DNA from: JAWXTK01 sp044433645
GTDB lineage: Bacteria; Bacteroidota; Bacteroidia; Bacteroidales; Rikenellaceae
NCBI GenBank assembly: GCA_044433645.1
Contig: JAWXTK010000002.1
Span: 1-64,000 of the forward strand
Direction: 5' to 3'
DNA length: 64,000 bases
The translations under genes and the position numbers were made by a program. How positions within the stretch are numbered: the first letter of the stretch is position 1; the number at the start of each line of letters is the position of its first letter. Positions 9,557 to 18,331 of the stretch are shown here, one piece after another. Below the pieces are notes generated by a model. It was given only the letters and a program-made list of their open reading frames with translations, did not search any database and was not told the origin of the DNA.

Positions 9557-10189
9557 TTAGTTTTTACAAGTTTTGCACCATGTTTTAATGCCACACTCAT
9601 CGCACTTTGGGCTGCGTGCAAGGCATACATAGCGTCCGTGGAGTATCAACCAGTGGTGGGCTATGGGTAGTAATTCGGCGGGGATATTCTTGGTTAATTG
9701 CTCCTCGGTTTGCAGGGGAGTTTTGGCTGATTTTGTAAGGCCTATTCTTGCAGATACTCTAAAAACATGGGTGTCTACGGGCATTACAAATTTATTGTAA
9801 ATCACTGATGCTACCACGTTTGCAGTCTTGCGCCCAACTCCAGGCAAACTCTCTAACTCTTTGATTTCTTCGGGTACTATCCCATTAAAATCACTCTCTA
9901 ACTTGCGCGCCATGGCAGCTAGGTTTTTGGCCTTGTTATTAGGGTAAGATATGCTCTTAATGAAGGCGAAAATATCTTCGGCGCTCGCTGTGGCTAATTC
10001 TTTAGATGTGGGATATTTTGCGAAAAGTGCTGGAGTGGTGAGGTTTACTCTCTTGTCGGTGCATTGTGCAGACAAAATCACGGCAACCAATAATTCGTAG
10101 GGCGAGGTGTAGTTTAGCTCACTCTCGGCCACAGGCATGTTTTCTTTGAACCAATTTATTACTCCTTCATAGCGTTGTTTTAGTGTCAT
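9557..10189 (-). CDS. nth: Endonuclease III
   Basis: This is a base-excision repair glycosylase/AP lyase for oxidised pyrimidines, 210 residues. The helix-hairpin-helix LPGVGRKTA contains the catalytic Lys121, and Asp139 is in VDTHVFR. The 4Fe-4S cluster Cys residues are 189, 196, 199 and 205 (spacing 6-2-5), identical to the E. coli pattern; a further Cys208 is present. The start overlaps the lrgB stop by 4 nt (ATGA), indicating translational coupling. Confidence 0.95.
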   Translation of the reverse strand: MTLKQRYEGVINWFKENMPVAESELNYTSPYELLVAVILSAQCTDKRVNLTTPALFAKYPTSKELATASAEDIFAFIKSISYPNNKAKNLAAMARKLESDFNGIVPEEIKELESLPGVGRKTANVVASVIYNKFVMPVDTHVFRVSARIGLTKSAKTPLQTEEQLTKNIPAELLPIAHHWLILHGRYVCLARSPKCDECGIKTWCKTCKN

Positions 10190-10878
10190 ACTATTTTTTC
10201 GATTATGGGCAATAATACTGCTGTCATCACCCCCATTATACCTATAGCAGCACCTGAGATAGCACCCTCTAACGCGCCCATTTCCATGGCTCTAGCTGTG
10301 CCTACTGCGTGTGCTCCACTTCCCATGCTCAGGCCCCGAGCGATAGGGTCTTTTATTCTTAGAATCTTAAGAACCCAAGGCCCGATAAGGCTGCCAGCAA
10401 TGCCCACAATAATTACAGCGATTGTAGTAATGGGCAGTATGCCACCACTATTTTCACTAAGTGCTAAGGCTATGGGCATGGTTACAGATTTGGGTTGCAG
10501 AGATGCTATAATGTTTTGGTCTAAACCCATGGCGCGAGCCATAAATATTATGGATAAAATACCTATTACGCAGCCAAAAAACACGGAAATGAGTATGGAA
10601 AATTCATATCCTTTTATGTGTTTTACGTTTTTATAAAGCAGATATCCTAGGGTCACGACCGATAGTTTTAATACAAAATTTATTATATCGTTGGCAGCGT
10701 AATACTCTTCAAAACTAATATCTAGCGAGCTTAAAACAGGAATAATGAACACTACAGAAACCAAAACAGGCGTAAAAATAGCAAGTTTCACTTTTTTGTA
10801 AATCTTGTAACTCACAAAGTAGGCAGCCACTGTGAGTGTGATTAAAAATAGGGGAGAGTGCAAAAGTTTATCTATCAT
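10186..10878 (-). CDS. lrgB: LrgB/CidB-family membrane protein
   Basis: This 230-residue integral membrane protein has about six hydrophobic segments. Its C-terminal half matches LrgB (SVTMPIALALSENSGG, then ARGLSMGSGAHAVGTARAME). LrgAB and CidAB were described as holin/antiholin-like modulators of murein hydrolases and are now also linked to pyruvate or glycolate transport. It overlaps lrgA by 11 nt and nth by 4 nt. No LytSR-type regulator is nearby. Confidence 0.88.
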   Translation of the reverse strand: MIDKLLHSPLFLITLTVAAYFVSYKIYKKVKLAIFTPVLVSVVFIIPVLSSLDISFEEYYAANDIINFVLKLSVVTLGYLLYKNVKHIKGYEFSILISVFFGCVIGILSIIFMARAMGLDQNIIASLQPKSVTMPIALALSENSGGILPITTIAVIIVGIAGSLIGPWVLKILRIKDPIARGLSMGSGAHAVGTARAMEMGALEGAISGAAIGIMGVMTAVLLPIIEKIV

Positions 10879-11212
10879 TTTTCTTTCCTCCTAATTTTTG
10901 TTGTAAAAGTCCCACAACGCCCATAACCAGAGCTGTGGTGCTGAGCAAAATAATTACAATTTGTATTATATTGTCGCCTATGGTGCTGGCAGCTATCATA
11001 AGCCCAACTGAGATTGGTACTAACAGTAGCATCATGTTGTCTAATAATACGTTAGCTACGGCTTTTATGTCTTTTTCTTTGATGACTTTAAACTGTAAGG
11101 CGCAAAAAAGTATTATCATCCCGAGTATGGTGCCGGGGATGAATCCACTTATTGCAACGCTTAGTAATTCGCCCAAAAAATAGGCTGCGAGTAAATATAA
11201 TAAACCCTTCAT
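10868..11212 (-). CDS. lrgA: LrgA/CidA-family holin-like protein
   Basis: This 114-residue protein has four hydrophobic segments and the conserved GFIPGTILGMIILF near residues 23-36, with VPISVGLM later, as in LrgA/CidA. It is the small partner of LrgB and should form a membrane complex with it. It begins 5 bp after the helicase stop, so it is probably transcribed from the helicase promoter. The positively charged tail (QQKLGGKKNDR) is expected on the cytoplasmic side. Confidence 0.88.
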   Translation of the reverse strand: MKGLLYLLAAYFLGELLSVAISGFIPGTILGMIILFCALQFKVIKEKDIKAVANVLLDNMMLLLVPISVGLMIAASTIGDNIIQIVIILLSTTALVMGVVGLLQQKLGGKKNDR

Positions 11213-11217
11213 TTTAT

Positions 11218-13572
11218 TTATAATATTGTTAATTTAGCGTATTTATTAAGTAGAGTTTTTCTGCCTGCTCCTACAAAGTCTATTACTAGTTTTATATCGC
11301 CAGTTGTATGCTCAATTTCCTTGACTTCACCAACTCCAAAACGTGAGTGTTCGACCCTCACACCTGGCTTTAGGTGAGACTCTGTATACGACTGATTGCT
11401 AGATACTTCTCTTGTGCCTACACTTTTGAATCTTGACTCTACATTTATAGGTTTTTGAGCTATGGGTTTGTGAGGATTTGGCGACTTGTATTTGTCTGCC
11501 GCAGCCCCTCTAATTGTGTCTTTCGAGTAGTAATTTGTTCTAGGTTTTGTATCTAAATTTGATGATTCTGATGAGCCTAAGTCAAAGTCTAAGTCAACAT
11601 ATTTTTCGCTAATCTCGCCCAGGAATCTACTTGGCCTGCAAAACTCCATATTGCCCCATTTAAACCTGCTCTCGGCATAAGACAGCATCACAGCCTCTTT
11701 GGCGCGTGTAACGGCCACATAAAACAAACGCCTTTCCTCCTCAAAATCATCGCCTGCCATAGCCCCCATGGTGCTAGGGAACAGGTTTTCTTCTAATCCT
11801 ACGATGAAAACAAACTTGTATTCAAGACCTTTAGAGGAGTGTACAGTCATTAGCGTGACCTTGTTTTTGTCCTCCTCGCTTTGGTTATCCACGTCGGTGA
11901 GTAGTGCTACATTTTGCAACCATTCCTCTATTGTTGGCTCTATGCTTAGTTCGCTACTATCGGGATTGGCCTCTATATCTTTGACTCTTTGTTCACGGAA
12001 AGCCTCCATAGAATTTATCAACTCCTGTAAGTTTTCCAGGGCGCTTTCATTCTCGGGTGTAGGTGTCATTTTCAGAGTTCCTATCATGCCACTGCGTGTT
12101 GCTATCTCCATTCCCAACTCATAAATATTGGTCGTGGGGCGCATCTGGGACAGCGAATTAATAATGTGAGTAAATTGCACCACTTTGTTTGCAGCTCCTG
12201 ATTTTAGCTCTAATTCATCGCCTGAAAGTGTGCTTGTAGCCTCCCATAGGCTTATATTTTTACTTATTGCTGCTGCTTGAAGTTTTTCTATTGTGCTGCC
12301 ACCTATACCTCGCCTTGGAGTGTTTATTATGCGCTTAAATGCTTCGTCGTCTTTGGGGTTCACTACTAGACGTATGTAGGCGATAAGGTCTTTAATCTCT
12401 TTGCGCTGATAAAACGACATACCTCCATGTATTTTATAAGGTATAACGCGACGGCGCAAGGCTTCCTCTAACACACGGCTCTGGGCATTGGTGCGATAAA
12501 GTATGGCTATATCTTCCCATGAGGCATTGCCCTCACGGAATCTGTCTTTGATTTTGTCGGCAACTATTGATGCTTCCTCTTGGTCGGTGTAGGCTTTTAC
12601 TATTTTTATTAGCTCGCCCTTTGCACCCGATGAGAAAGATTCTTTTTTTATCTGGTTTTTGTTTTTAGCAATTATGCTGTTGGCTGCGTTGACTATGTTT
12701 TGTGTCGAACGATAGTTTTGCTCTAGTTTAAAGATTTGAGCATCCTTAAAATCGTTTTTAAAACGCAATATATTCTCTATCTTAGCACCACGGAAAGAGT
12801 AGATACTCTGAGCATCATCGCCCACAACACACACATTAGAATGAAGGTAGGCCAGGCGACGAATTATGATGTACTGAGCATAGTTAGTATCCTGATACTC
12901 ATCCACTAAGATATATTTAAACTTATCTTGGTATTTGGTCAAAGCCTCGGGAAAATCTCTGAATAATATGTTGATATTAAGAAGTAAATCATCAAAATCC
13001 ATGGCCCCAAATCTCTTGCATCTAAGGGTGTATTCATGGTAGATTTCACACAGTTCGGGGGTGCGTTTTTCTCTGTCCTCAGCTATTAAGTTTGTGTTAG
13101 CTTTGTAGGCGCTTGATGTTATTAAATTGTTCTTAGCCAGAGATATACGCGATTGAACGTAACCCTCTTTGTAGGCCTCGGTATCTAAGTTTTTTTCTTT
13201 GATTATGGCCTTGATAAGGTTTTTAGAATCGGCACTATCATAAATTGTAAAACTTGATGGGAAGCCCAATAATTCGGCCTCATAGTGAAGTATCCTAGCA
13301 AAAATCGAGTGAAAAGTACCCATCCATATCTGGTTGCTTTGATTGCCCACAAGTGCACCTATTCTCTCACGCATTTCAGCTGCGGCTTTGTTGGTAAATG
13401 TAAGCGATAGTATGCTGTGGGCATCAACACCTTGCTCTAACATGTAGGCTATGCGCGAGGTTAACACGCGAGTTTTACCTGAGCCTGCCCCTGCTACGAT
13501 TAGTGATGGGCCTTGAAAGGATGTTGCAGCTGCCTTTTGTGCTGGGTTTAAGGAATTTATGTAGTCTGACAC
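11218..13572 (-). CDS. UvrD/PcrA-type ATP-dependent DNA helicase
   Basis: This superfamily 1A 3'-5' helicase has 784 residues. Motif Ia/Walker A GAGSGKTR is at 28-35, motif II VDEYQDTN at about 227, the QNYRST motif III/IV region at about 290, MTVHSSKGLEY at about 580 and YVAVTRAKE at about 625. A C-terminal Tudor-like tail (VRVEHSRFGVGEVKEIE) fits PcrA/UvrD, which act in mismatch and nucleotide excision repair and in removing stalled RNA polymerase. The start codon is GTG: the N-terminal SDYINSLNPAQKAAA matches the family and no upstream ATG is available. Confidence 0.93.
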   Translation of the reverse strand: MSDYINSLNPAQKAAATSFQGPSLIVAGAGSGKTRVLTSRIAYMLEQGVDAHSILSLTFTNKAAAEMRERIGALVGNQSNQIWMGTFHSIFARILHYEAELLGFPSSFTIYDSADSKNLIKAIIKEKNLDTEAYKEGYVQSRISLAKNNLITSSAYKANTNLIAEDREKRTPELCEIYHEYTLRCKRFGAMDFDDLLLNINILFRDFPEALTKYQDKFKYILVDEYQDTNYAQYIIIRRLAYLHSNVCVVGDDAQSIYSFRGAKIENILRFKNDFKDAQIFKLEQNYRSTQNIVNAANSIIAKNKNQIKKESFSSGAKGELIKIVKAYTDQEEASIVADKIKDRFREGNASWEDIAILYRTNAQSRVLEEALRRRVIPYKIHGGMSFYQRKEIKDLIAYIRLVVNPKDDEAFKRIINTPRRGIGGSTIEKLQAAAISKNISLWEATSTLSGDELELKSGAANKVVQFTHIINSLSQMRPTTNIYELGMEIATRSGMIGTLKMTPTPENESALENLQELINSMEAFREQRVKDIEANPDSSELSIEPTIEEWLQNVALLTDVDNQSEEDKNKVTLMTVHSSKGLEYKFVFIVGLEENLFPSTMGAMAGDDFEEERRLFYVAVTRAKEAVMLSYAESRFKWGNMEFCRPSRFLGEISEKYVDLDFDLGSSESSNLDTKPRTNYYSKDTIRGAAADKYKSPNPHKPIAQKPINVESRFKSVGTREVSSNQSYTESHLKPGVRVEHSRFGVGEVKEIEHTTGDIKLVIDFVGAGRKTLLNKYAKLTIL

Positions 13573-13607
13573 TGTGTTTTTGCTGTTTTTTAGGTGAAAA
13601 TATATTG

Positions 13608-13615
13608 CAAATATA
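13608..13615 (-). promoter_or_regulatory. Probable -7 box for the helicase operon
   Basis: On the minus strand the sequence TATATTTG fits TAnnTTTG, 36 nt before the GTG start. No TTG at the expected -33 position was found. It lies back to back with the moxR promoter. Confidence 0.45.
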
Positions 13616-13638
13616 GTGATGAAAAATGAAAATTAGTG

Positions 13639-13669
13639 TTGAAAAAACAAAAAATATATAATATATTTG
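13639..13669 (+). promoter_or_regulatory. Promoter of the moxR/Bat operon
   Basis: TTG (13639-13641), a 20-nt spacer and TATATTTG (13662-13669) match the Bacteroidota vegetative promoter. The moxR start is 55 nt downstream of the -7 box. Confidence 0.65.
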
Positions 13670-13724
13670 TATCTCTATACGTTATGGATAAGAAATTAAA
13701 CAACCATTCATTCAATATATAAAT

Positions 13725-14723
13725 ATGAGCGAAGTAATTAACATCAAAGAATTAAACGAGAGAATCGAACGTGAGAGCGTGTTTGTAGATACGCTAAATA
13801 TGGAAATGAGCAAGGTTATCGTGGGCCAACGTCATTTGGTTGATACCTTATTAATTGGTCTGCTATCTAACGGCCACATACTACTTGAAGGTGTGCCAGG
13901 ACTTGCCAAAACGCTTGCTATAACAACTCTAGCCCAGGCTGTGGATGCTAGTTTTTCGAGAATACAGTTTACTCCCGATTTGCTGCCAGCCGACTTGTTG
14001 GGTACTCAAATCTACTCACAAAAAACAGAAGAATTTTCGGTGCGTAAAGGACCAGTTTTTGCTAACTTTATCCTAGCCGATGAGATCAACCGTTCACCTG
14101 CTAAAGTTCAGAGTGCATTGCTTGAGGCTATGCAGGAGCGTCAGGTAACCATAGGCAAAGAAACATATAAACTTCCTGAGCCTTTCCTAGTGCTTGCAAC
14201 TCAAAACCCTCTGGAGCAAGAAGGAACTTATCCTCTGCCCGAAGCACAGGTTGACCGTTTTATGTTAAAAGCCAAAATCTCTTACCCTCAAAAACAAGAG
14301 GAGAGAGAGATAGTTAGAATGAATTTAAGTGGCGAAGGTTTCCCTAAGCCCAACAAAATCATAACTCCAGAAGATATCATAAAAGCTAGAAAAGTAGTGA
14401 GTGATGTGTACATGGATGAGAAGATAGAAAAATATATTATTGATATAATTTTTGCTACTCGTAACCCATCTGATTACAACCTTGCAAATATGTCATCACT
14501 AATCAGTTACGGTGGTTCACCTCGTGCAAGTATTTCGCTTGCTAAGGCTGCTAAAGCTTATGCTTTTATCAAACGTCGCGGCTATGTGATTCCAGAAGAT
14601 GTCAGAGCAGTGTGTCATGATGTTTTGCGCCACAGAATAGGTCTAACTTATGAGGCTGAGGCCGAAAATATCACACAAGAAGATATTATCACAGAGATCT
14701 TAAATAGCGTAGTTGTACCTTAA
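13725..14723 (+). CDS. MoxR-family AAA+ ATPase
   Basis: This 332-residue MoxR ATPase is a presumed chaperone that remodels VWA-domain partners. Walker A GVPGLAKT is at 56-63, Walker B with FILADEIN ends at about 121, and NRSPAKVQSALLEAMQE follows. It is the first gene of a six-gene MoxR/DUF58/VWA operon with gaps of 5-16 bp, known in Bacteroides as the Bat (aerotolerance) operon. Expression should come from the promoter at 13639-13669. Confidence 0.92.
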   Translation: MSEVINIKELNERIERESVFVDTLNMEMSKVIVGQRHLVDTLLIGLLSNGHILLEGVPGLAKTLAITTLAQAVDASFSRIQFTPDLLPADLLGTQIYSQKTEEFSVRKGPVFANFILADEINRSPAKVQSALLEAMQERQVTIGKETYKLPEPFLVLATQNPLEQEGTYPLPEAQVDRFMLKAKISYPQKQEEREIVRMNLSGEGFPKPNKIITPEDIIKARKVVSDVYMDEKIEKYIIDIIFATRNPSDYNLANMSSLISYGGSPRASISLAKAAKAYAFIKRRGYVIPEDVRAVCHDVLRHRIGLTYEAEAENITQEDIITEILNSVVVP

Positions 14724-14738
14724 TCGAGTACACTTTTT

Positions 14739-15626
14739 ATGAAAGAAAATAGTAACGATATATTAGCCAAGGTTCGTAAAATTGAGATTAAGACCCGAGG
14801 GCTAAGTAATGATATTTTTGCAGGTAAATACCACAGTGCCTTCAAGGGTAGGGGTATGTCCTTTAGCGAGGTTAGAGAATATCAAATGGGAGATGATGTG
14901 CGTGATATTGATTGGAATGTTACGGCACGTAGTCGCTCACCTCACATTAAAACCTATGAGGAAGAACGCGAACTAACGATGATGCTTATGATAGATGTGT
15001 CAGCCTCGCGTATGTTTGGTACAACTGAAAAGCTAAAGAAAAATATTATTACTGAGATAGCTGCCGTGTTGTCGTTTTCTGCAATTCAAAACAATGACAA
15101 GGTGGGCTGTGTGTTTTTTAGCGATACTATCGAGAAATTTATTCCTCCTAAAAAAGGTCGCTCGCATGTGCTTATGATAATTCGTGAGCTCATAGATTTC
15201 ACTCCTGAGCGTAGTGGAACTAATCTTTCTGAGGCCTTGCAGTTTTTGACTAATGCTATTAAGAAAAGATGCACAACGTTTTTGCTGAGCGATTTTATGG
15301 ATTTTACCGCTGAGGATGAGCCTAAATATGAAGATGCACTAAAAATTGCATCGGGCAAACACGACTTGGTGGGGATAAAAATCTATGATAAGCGTGAAAG
15401 TGAGATGCCTAACGTGGGTTTTGTGGAATTTCTAGATGCTGAGACTCATAAACGTTTGATAGTAGACACTTCATCTAAAAGCGTTAGAGACTCTTACGCT
15501 AAACGTTGGGTAGATTTGAGCGAAGTTACAGAGAATACCCTAAAACGTGCTCGCGTTGATTACGCTCAGGTTGCTACCGATGAAGATTATGTGAAAACAC
15601 TAATTAAGCTATTTAAAAAGAGATAG
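14739..15626 (+). CDS. DUF58 protein (VWA-like), Bat operon
   Basis: This 295-residue DUF58 protein carries the family signature YQMGDDVRDIDWNVTAR at 49-64. A VWA-like fold follows with the metal site DVSAS at 86-90 and a second block LSDFMDF at about 185. It has no membrane segment and should be cytosolic. In MoxR operons the DUF58 protein is a usual partner of the ATPase. It lies 15 bp after moxR and 16 bp before the next gene. The specific target is unknown. Confidence 0.9.
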   Translation: MKENSNDILAKVRKIEIKTRGLSNDIFAGKYHSAFKGRGMSFSEVREYQMGDDVRDIDWNVTARSRSPHIKTYEEERELTMMLMIDVSASRMFGTTEKLKKNIITEIAAVLSFSAIQNNDKVGCVFFSDTIEKFIPPKKGRSHVLMIIRELIDFTPERSGTNLSEALQFLTNAIKKRCTTFLLSDFMDFTAEDEPKYEDALKIASGKHDLVGIKIYDKRESEMPNVGFVEFLDAETHKRLIVDTSSKSVRDSYAKRWVDLSEVTENTLKRARVDYAQVATDEDYVKTLIKLFKKR

Positions 15627-15642
15627 ACTTATTTAATTGGTT

Positions 15643-16587
15643 ATGAAAAAATTACTTTTAATATTATCCCTATTTATTGCCACTGAGGCTTTTAGCGCAG
15701 AGAATAAGGCCAGGATTTCGGCCAAATTCACTCCTGATAGCATAGCCATAGGCGAGCAATTCAAACTTAGGGTCGAGGTGACTAAGGATTTGATGCAGGA
15801 GATTGCATTGCCTGAGTTTAAGAATAATATGTTCAACGAGAGGTTTGAGATTTTGAGCTCTTCGCCCCTGGATACTATAGATAAAAAAGATAGGAGCATC
15901 ACTTTGTCTAAGGAATATTTGATGACGGTATTTGATCCTGGATTTTACACTACGGGCAGATTTCCTGTGCTTGTGGCAAGTCGTAATTCACTTGACACAC
16001 TGTTCTCTGATGAGCAGCTCTCGCTTATGGTTACTACCTATGAGATAGATACGGCAACGATGGAGATTTTTGATATAGTTGAGCCTTTGGATATGCCTCT
16101 GAAATTTGGTGAATTCAGTGGCTATTTATTTGGTTCTCTGCTTGTTATAGCTGTGTTGGTATTCTTGATTATGTGGCTGGTTAGGCATTTTAAAATAAGC
16201 CGCAAAGCAGAGCGAAAACAAGAGAAAGCTCACGTTATTGCTATTAGAAAACTAGAAAGTTTGCATCACCAAAAACTTTGGCAAAGCTCTAAACACAAGC
16301 TTTATTACACTTCATTAACTGATATTTTGCGTGAATATTTAGAGCGCAGATATGGGGTGAAGGCCATGGAAATGACCACGCCTGAGATTATGGATGCTTT
16401 AAGGGATATAGATCTGCCAGCCGTTAGCAGAGACAATCTAAAATTACTGCTTGCCAGGGCTGATTTTGTGAAATTCGCGAAGTTTACACCCGAGGCTAGC
16501 GATAATGAAACTTCTTACACTTGGGCTTATTATTTTGTTGAAGAAACCAAGGTTTTGGAGCAAGAAATTAATACTAAAGAAGAATAA
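15643..16587 (+). CDS. Exported single-span membrane protein, Bat operon (BatD-like position)
   Basis: This 314-residue protein has a signal peptide (LLLILSLFIATEAFSA), a periplasmic beta-rich domain to about 155 that begins like BatD-type proteins (ARISAKFTPDSIAIGEQFKL), one transmembrane helix at about 161-181 and a basic cytosolic tail with TDILREYLERRYGVKAMEMTT at about 235. An earlier TTG at 15637 is possible, but the ATG at 15643 directly before the signal peptide is better. It probably links the periplasm to the MoxR/VWA complex. It is not a full-length BatD as I remember that family (which is longer), so the assignment is by position and partial resemblance. Confidence 0.7.
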   Translation: MKKLLLILSLFIATEAFSAENKARISAKFTPDSIAIGEQFKLRVEVTKDLMQEIALPEFKNNMFNERFEILSSSPLDTIDKKDRSITLSKEYLMTVFDPGFYTTGRFPVLVASRNSLDTLFSDEQLSLMVTTYEIDTATMEIFDIVEPLDMPLKFGEFSGYLFGSLLVIAVLVFLIMWLVRHFKISRKAERKQEKAHVIAIRKLESLHHQKLWQSSKHKLYYTSLTDILREYLERRYGVKAMEMTTPEIMDALRDIDLPAVSRDNLKLLLARADFVKFAKFTPEASDNETSYTWAYYFVEETKVLEQEINTKEE

Positions 16588-16592
16588 GTGAG

Positions 16593-17306
16593 ATGAAAAA
16601 GATAATATTTTTAACTTTATTTTTAGTGAGTTTCTCTTCTCAACTTTGGGCGCAACGCTATCCTGAACGTAGGGAAGTTAGACGTGGAAATAAAAGCTAT
16701 CACAATGGCGAGATGCAGGATGCCGACTTGTCTTATAGAAAGGTATTGGCCACTGATTCAACAGTTTATGAGGCTAATTTTAATCTTGCAGATGTGCTTT
16801 ATCGCCAGAAAAATTATGATCAAGCAGTTAAGATCTTAAATAACTTGTCTAAAGATACAGTGCGTATAGAGCATAATTCTAAGGCAAACTACAATCTTGG
16901 AAATGTGTATTTTCAGCAAAAAGAGTTGGAGAAAGCCTTAGAGGCTTATAAGCAGGCTCTAAGGGTTGACCCAGGTGATGAGCAGGCGAGATTTAACTTG
17001 GCTTATACTCAAAAATTGTTGGAGCAAGAGCAAAATCAAGACCAGCAACAACAAGAGCAAAATCAAGACCAAAATCAAGATCAGCAAGACCAAGATCAAA
17101 ATCAAGATGAGCAACAACAAAATCAGGATCAAAATCAACAACAAAATCAAGATGAGCCACAGCAACAAGCTGGAGCTGAAATACAATTAAGCCCCGAGGA
17201 GGCCGAACGTATGCTTGAGGCCTTGCAAATGAGTGAGGATAAAACGCGCGAAAAAGTTGATAAGGAAAAGGCTAAGGGCGTTGTTCAAAGTGGTAAAAAC
17301 TGGTAA
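16593..17306 (+). CDS. Exported TPR protein with Q/N/D-rich tail (BatC/BatE-like)
   Basis: This 237-residue protein has a signal peptide (1-20, ending LWAQ), tetratricopeptide repeats at about 30-140 (KANYNLGNVYFQQKELEKAL is the clearest) and a low-complexity Gln/Asn/Asp tract at about 145-192 built from QNQD-type units. The end is charged (PEEAERMLEAL, then DKTREKVDKEKAKG). The TPR/low-complexity layout fits the TPR protein of Bat operons. The DNA of the tract (17025-17168) is a CAA/AAT/CAA/GAT repeat, likely to vary in length between strains. Confidence 0.82.
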   Translation: MKKIIFLTLFLVSFSSQLWAQRYPERREVRRGNKSYHNGEMQDADLSYRKVLATDSTVYEANFNLADVLYRQKNYDQAVKILNNLSKDTVRIEHNSKANYNLGNVYFQQKELEKALEAYKQALRVDPGDEQARFNLAYTQKLLEQEQNQDQQQQEQNQDQNQDQQDQDQNQDEQQQNQDQNQQQNQDEPQQQAGAEIQLSPEEAERMLEALQMSEDKTREKVDKEKAKGVVQSGKNW

Positions 17307-17320
17307 AAAATTTAAAAATT

Positions 17321-18319
17321 ATGTTTACTTTCGATAGATTTGCAGACGCTAATATGCTTTACTTATTGTTGGTTTTATTGCCAATGATAGGCTACTATAT
17401 TTTTCGTGAGCGTCAGGGTGGAGCAAGTGTAACTATCTCAACTATAGATGGTTTTAAAAACCTTTATCGCACACCTAAATATTATTTAAGGCATCTCCCT
17501 TTTGTGTTTAAACTCTTGGCCGTGAGCTTACTTATCGTAGCGTTGGCTAGGCCACAAACTCGTGATGAGAGTTCAACATCTAAGAGTGAGGGCATAGATA
17601 TAGTTTTGGCCATTGACGTTTCCACAAGTATGTTGGCTCGCGATTTTGAGCCCGATAGATTGTCAGCTGCCAAGGCAGTAGCTTCGGAATTTATAGCTGA
17701 TAGGGTCAACGATAGGATAGGGCTTGTGGTTTTTGCAGGCGAGAGCTTCACTCAAAGCCCACTTACAACAGACAAAGCATCACTGCAAACACTCTTAGCC
17801 CAGGTTAAAGACGGAATCATAGAGGACGGAACTGCAATAGGAAACGGCCTTGCAACATCAGTGAATAGGCTTAAAAATAGCACTGCTAAGAGCAAAGTGG
17901 TGATTTTGTTAACCGACGGTGTAAATAATCGTGGCCAAGTAGCACCACTTACAGCAGCTGAAATTGCTAAGACTTTTGGTATAAAAGTATATACTATAGG
18001 TGTGGGAACTGAGGGTAATGCGCCATATCCAACCCTTGATGTTTTTGGCAATATTCGCTATCAGTCTATGAAGGTTGAGATAGATGAGCAGGTCTTAACT
18101 CAAATTGCAGAAAGCACTAATGGTAAGTATTTTAGAGCAACTGATAACGAGAAATTACATGCTATTTATGACCAAATCAATGAGTTGGAAACCACAGAAG
18201 TGGAGGTTGAAAATTATGTTAGATATGATGAAAAATATGTAGCTTTTTTAATGTTTGCCATGATGTGTTTGTTGTTTGAGTTTTTGCTTAAATATCTATG
18301 GCTTAGACAAATACCTTAA
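17321..18319 (+). CDS. batA: BatA-like VWA-domain membrane protein
   Basis: This 332-residue protein has hydrophobic segments at about 12-27 and 60-76, a von Willebrand A domain with MIDAS DxSxS at 99-103 (DVSTS), a second MIDAS block with DGTAIGNG and LLTDGVNNRGQ, and a C-terminal helix at about 307-327. BatA and BatB are paired membrane VWA proteins that bind metal and probably a protein ligand in the periplasm or at the membrane. It sits 14 bp after the TPR gene and 12 bp before batB. Confidence 0.88.
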   Translation: MFTFDRFADANMLYLLLVLLPMIGYYIFRERQGGASVTISTIDGFKNLYRTPKYYLRHLPFVFKLLAVSLLIVALARPQTRDESSTSKSEGIDIVLAIDVSTSMLARDFEPDRLSAAKAVASEFIADRVNDRIGLVVFAGESFTQSPLTTDKASLQTLLAQVKDGIIEDGTAIGNGLATSVNRLKNSTAKSKVVILLTDGVNNRGQVAPLTAAEIAKTFGIKVYTIGVGTEGNAPYPTLDVFGNIRYQSMKVEIDEQVLTQIAESTNGKYFRATDNEKLHAIYDQINELETTEVEVENYVRYDEKYVAFLMFAMMCLLFEFLLKYLWLRQIP

Positions 18320-18331
18320 AAAAAATGAAAG

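Noticed and set aside
17025..17168. Possible CRISPR-like array because of regular short repeats
   Set aside because: The units are 6-15 nt, uninterrupted and codon-phased within a gene; there are no spacers and no cas genes.
16959..17186. A 75-codon minus-strand frame, almost all Leu and Ile, resembling a membrane protein
   Set aside because: It is the reverse reading of the CAA/AAT/GAT repeat coding the Q/N/D tract, so its hydrophobicity is an artefact.
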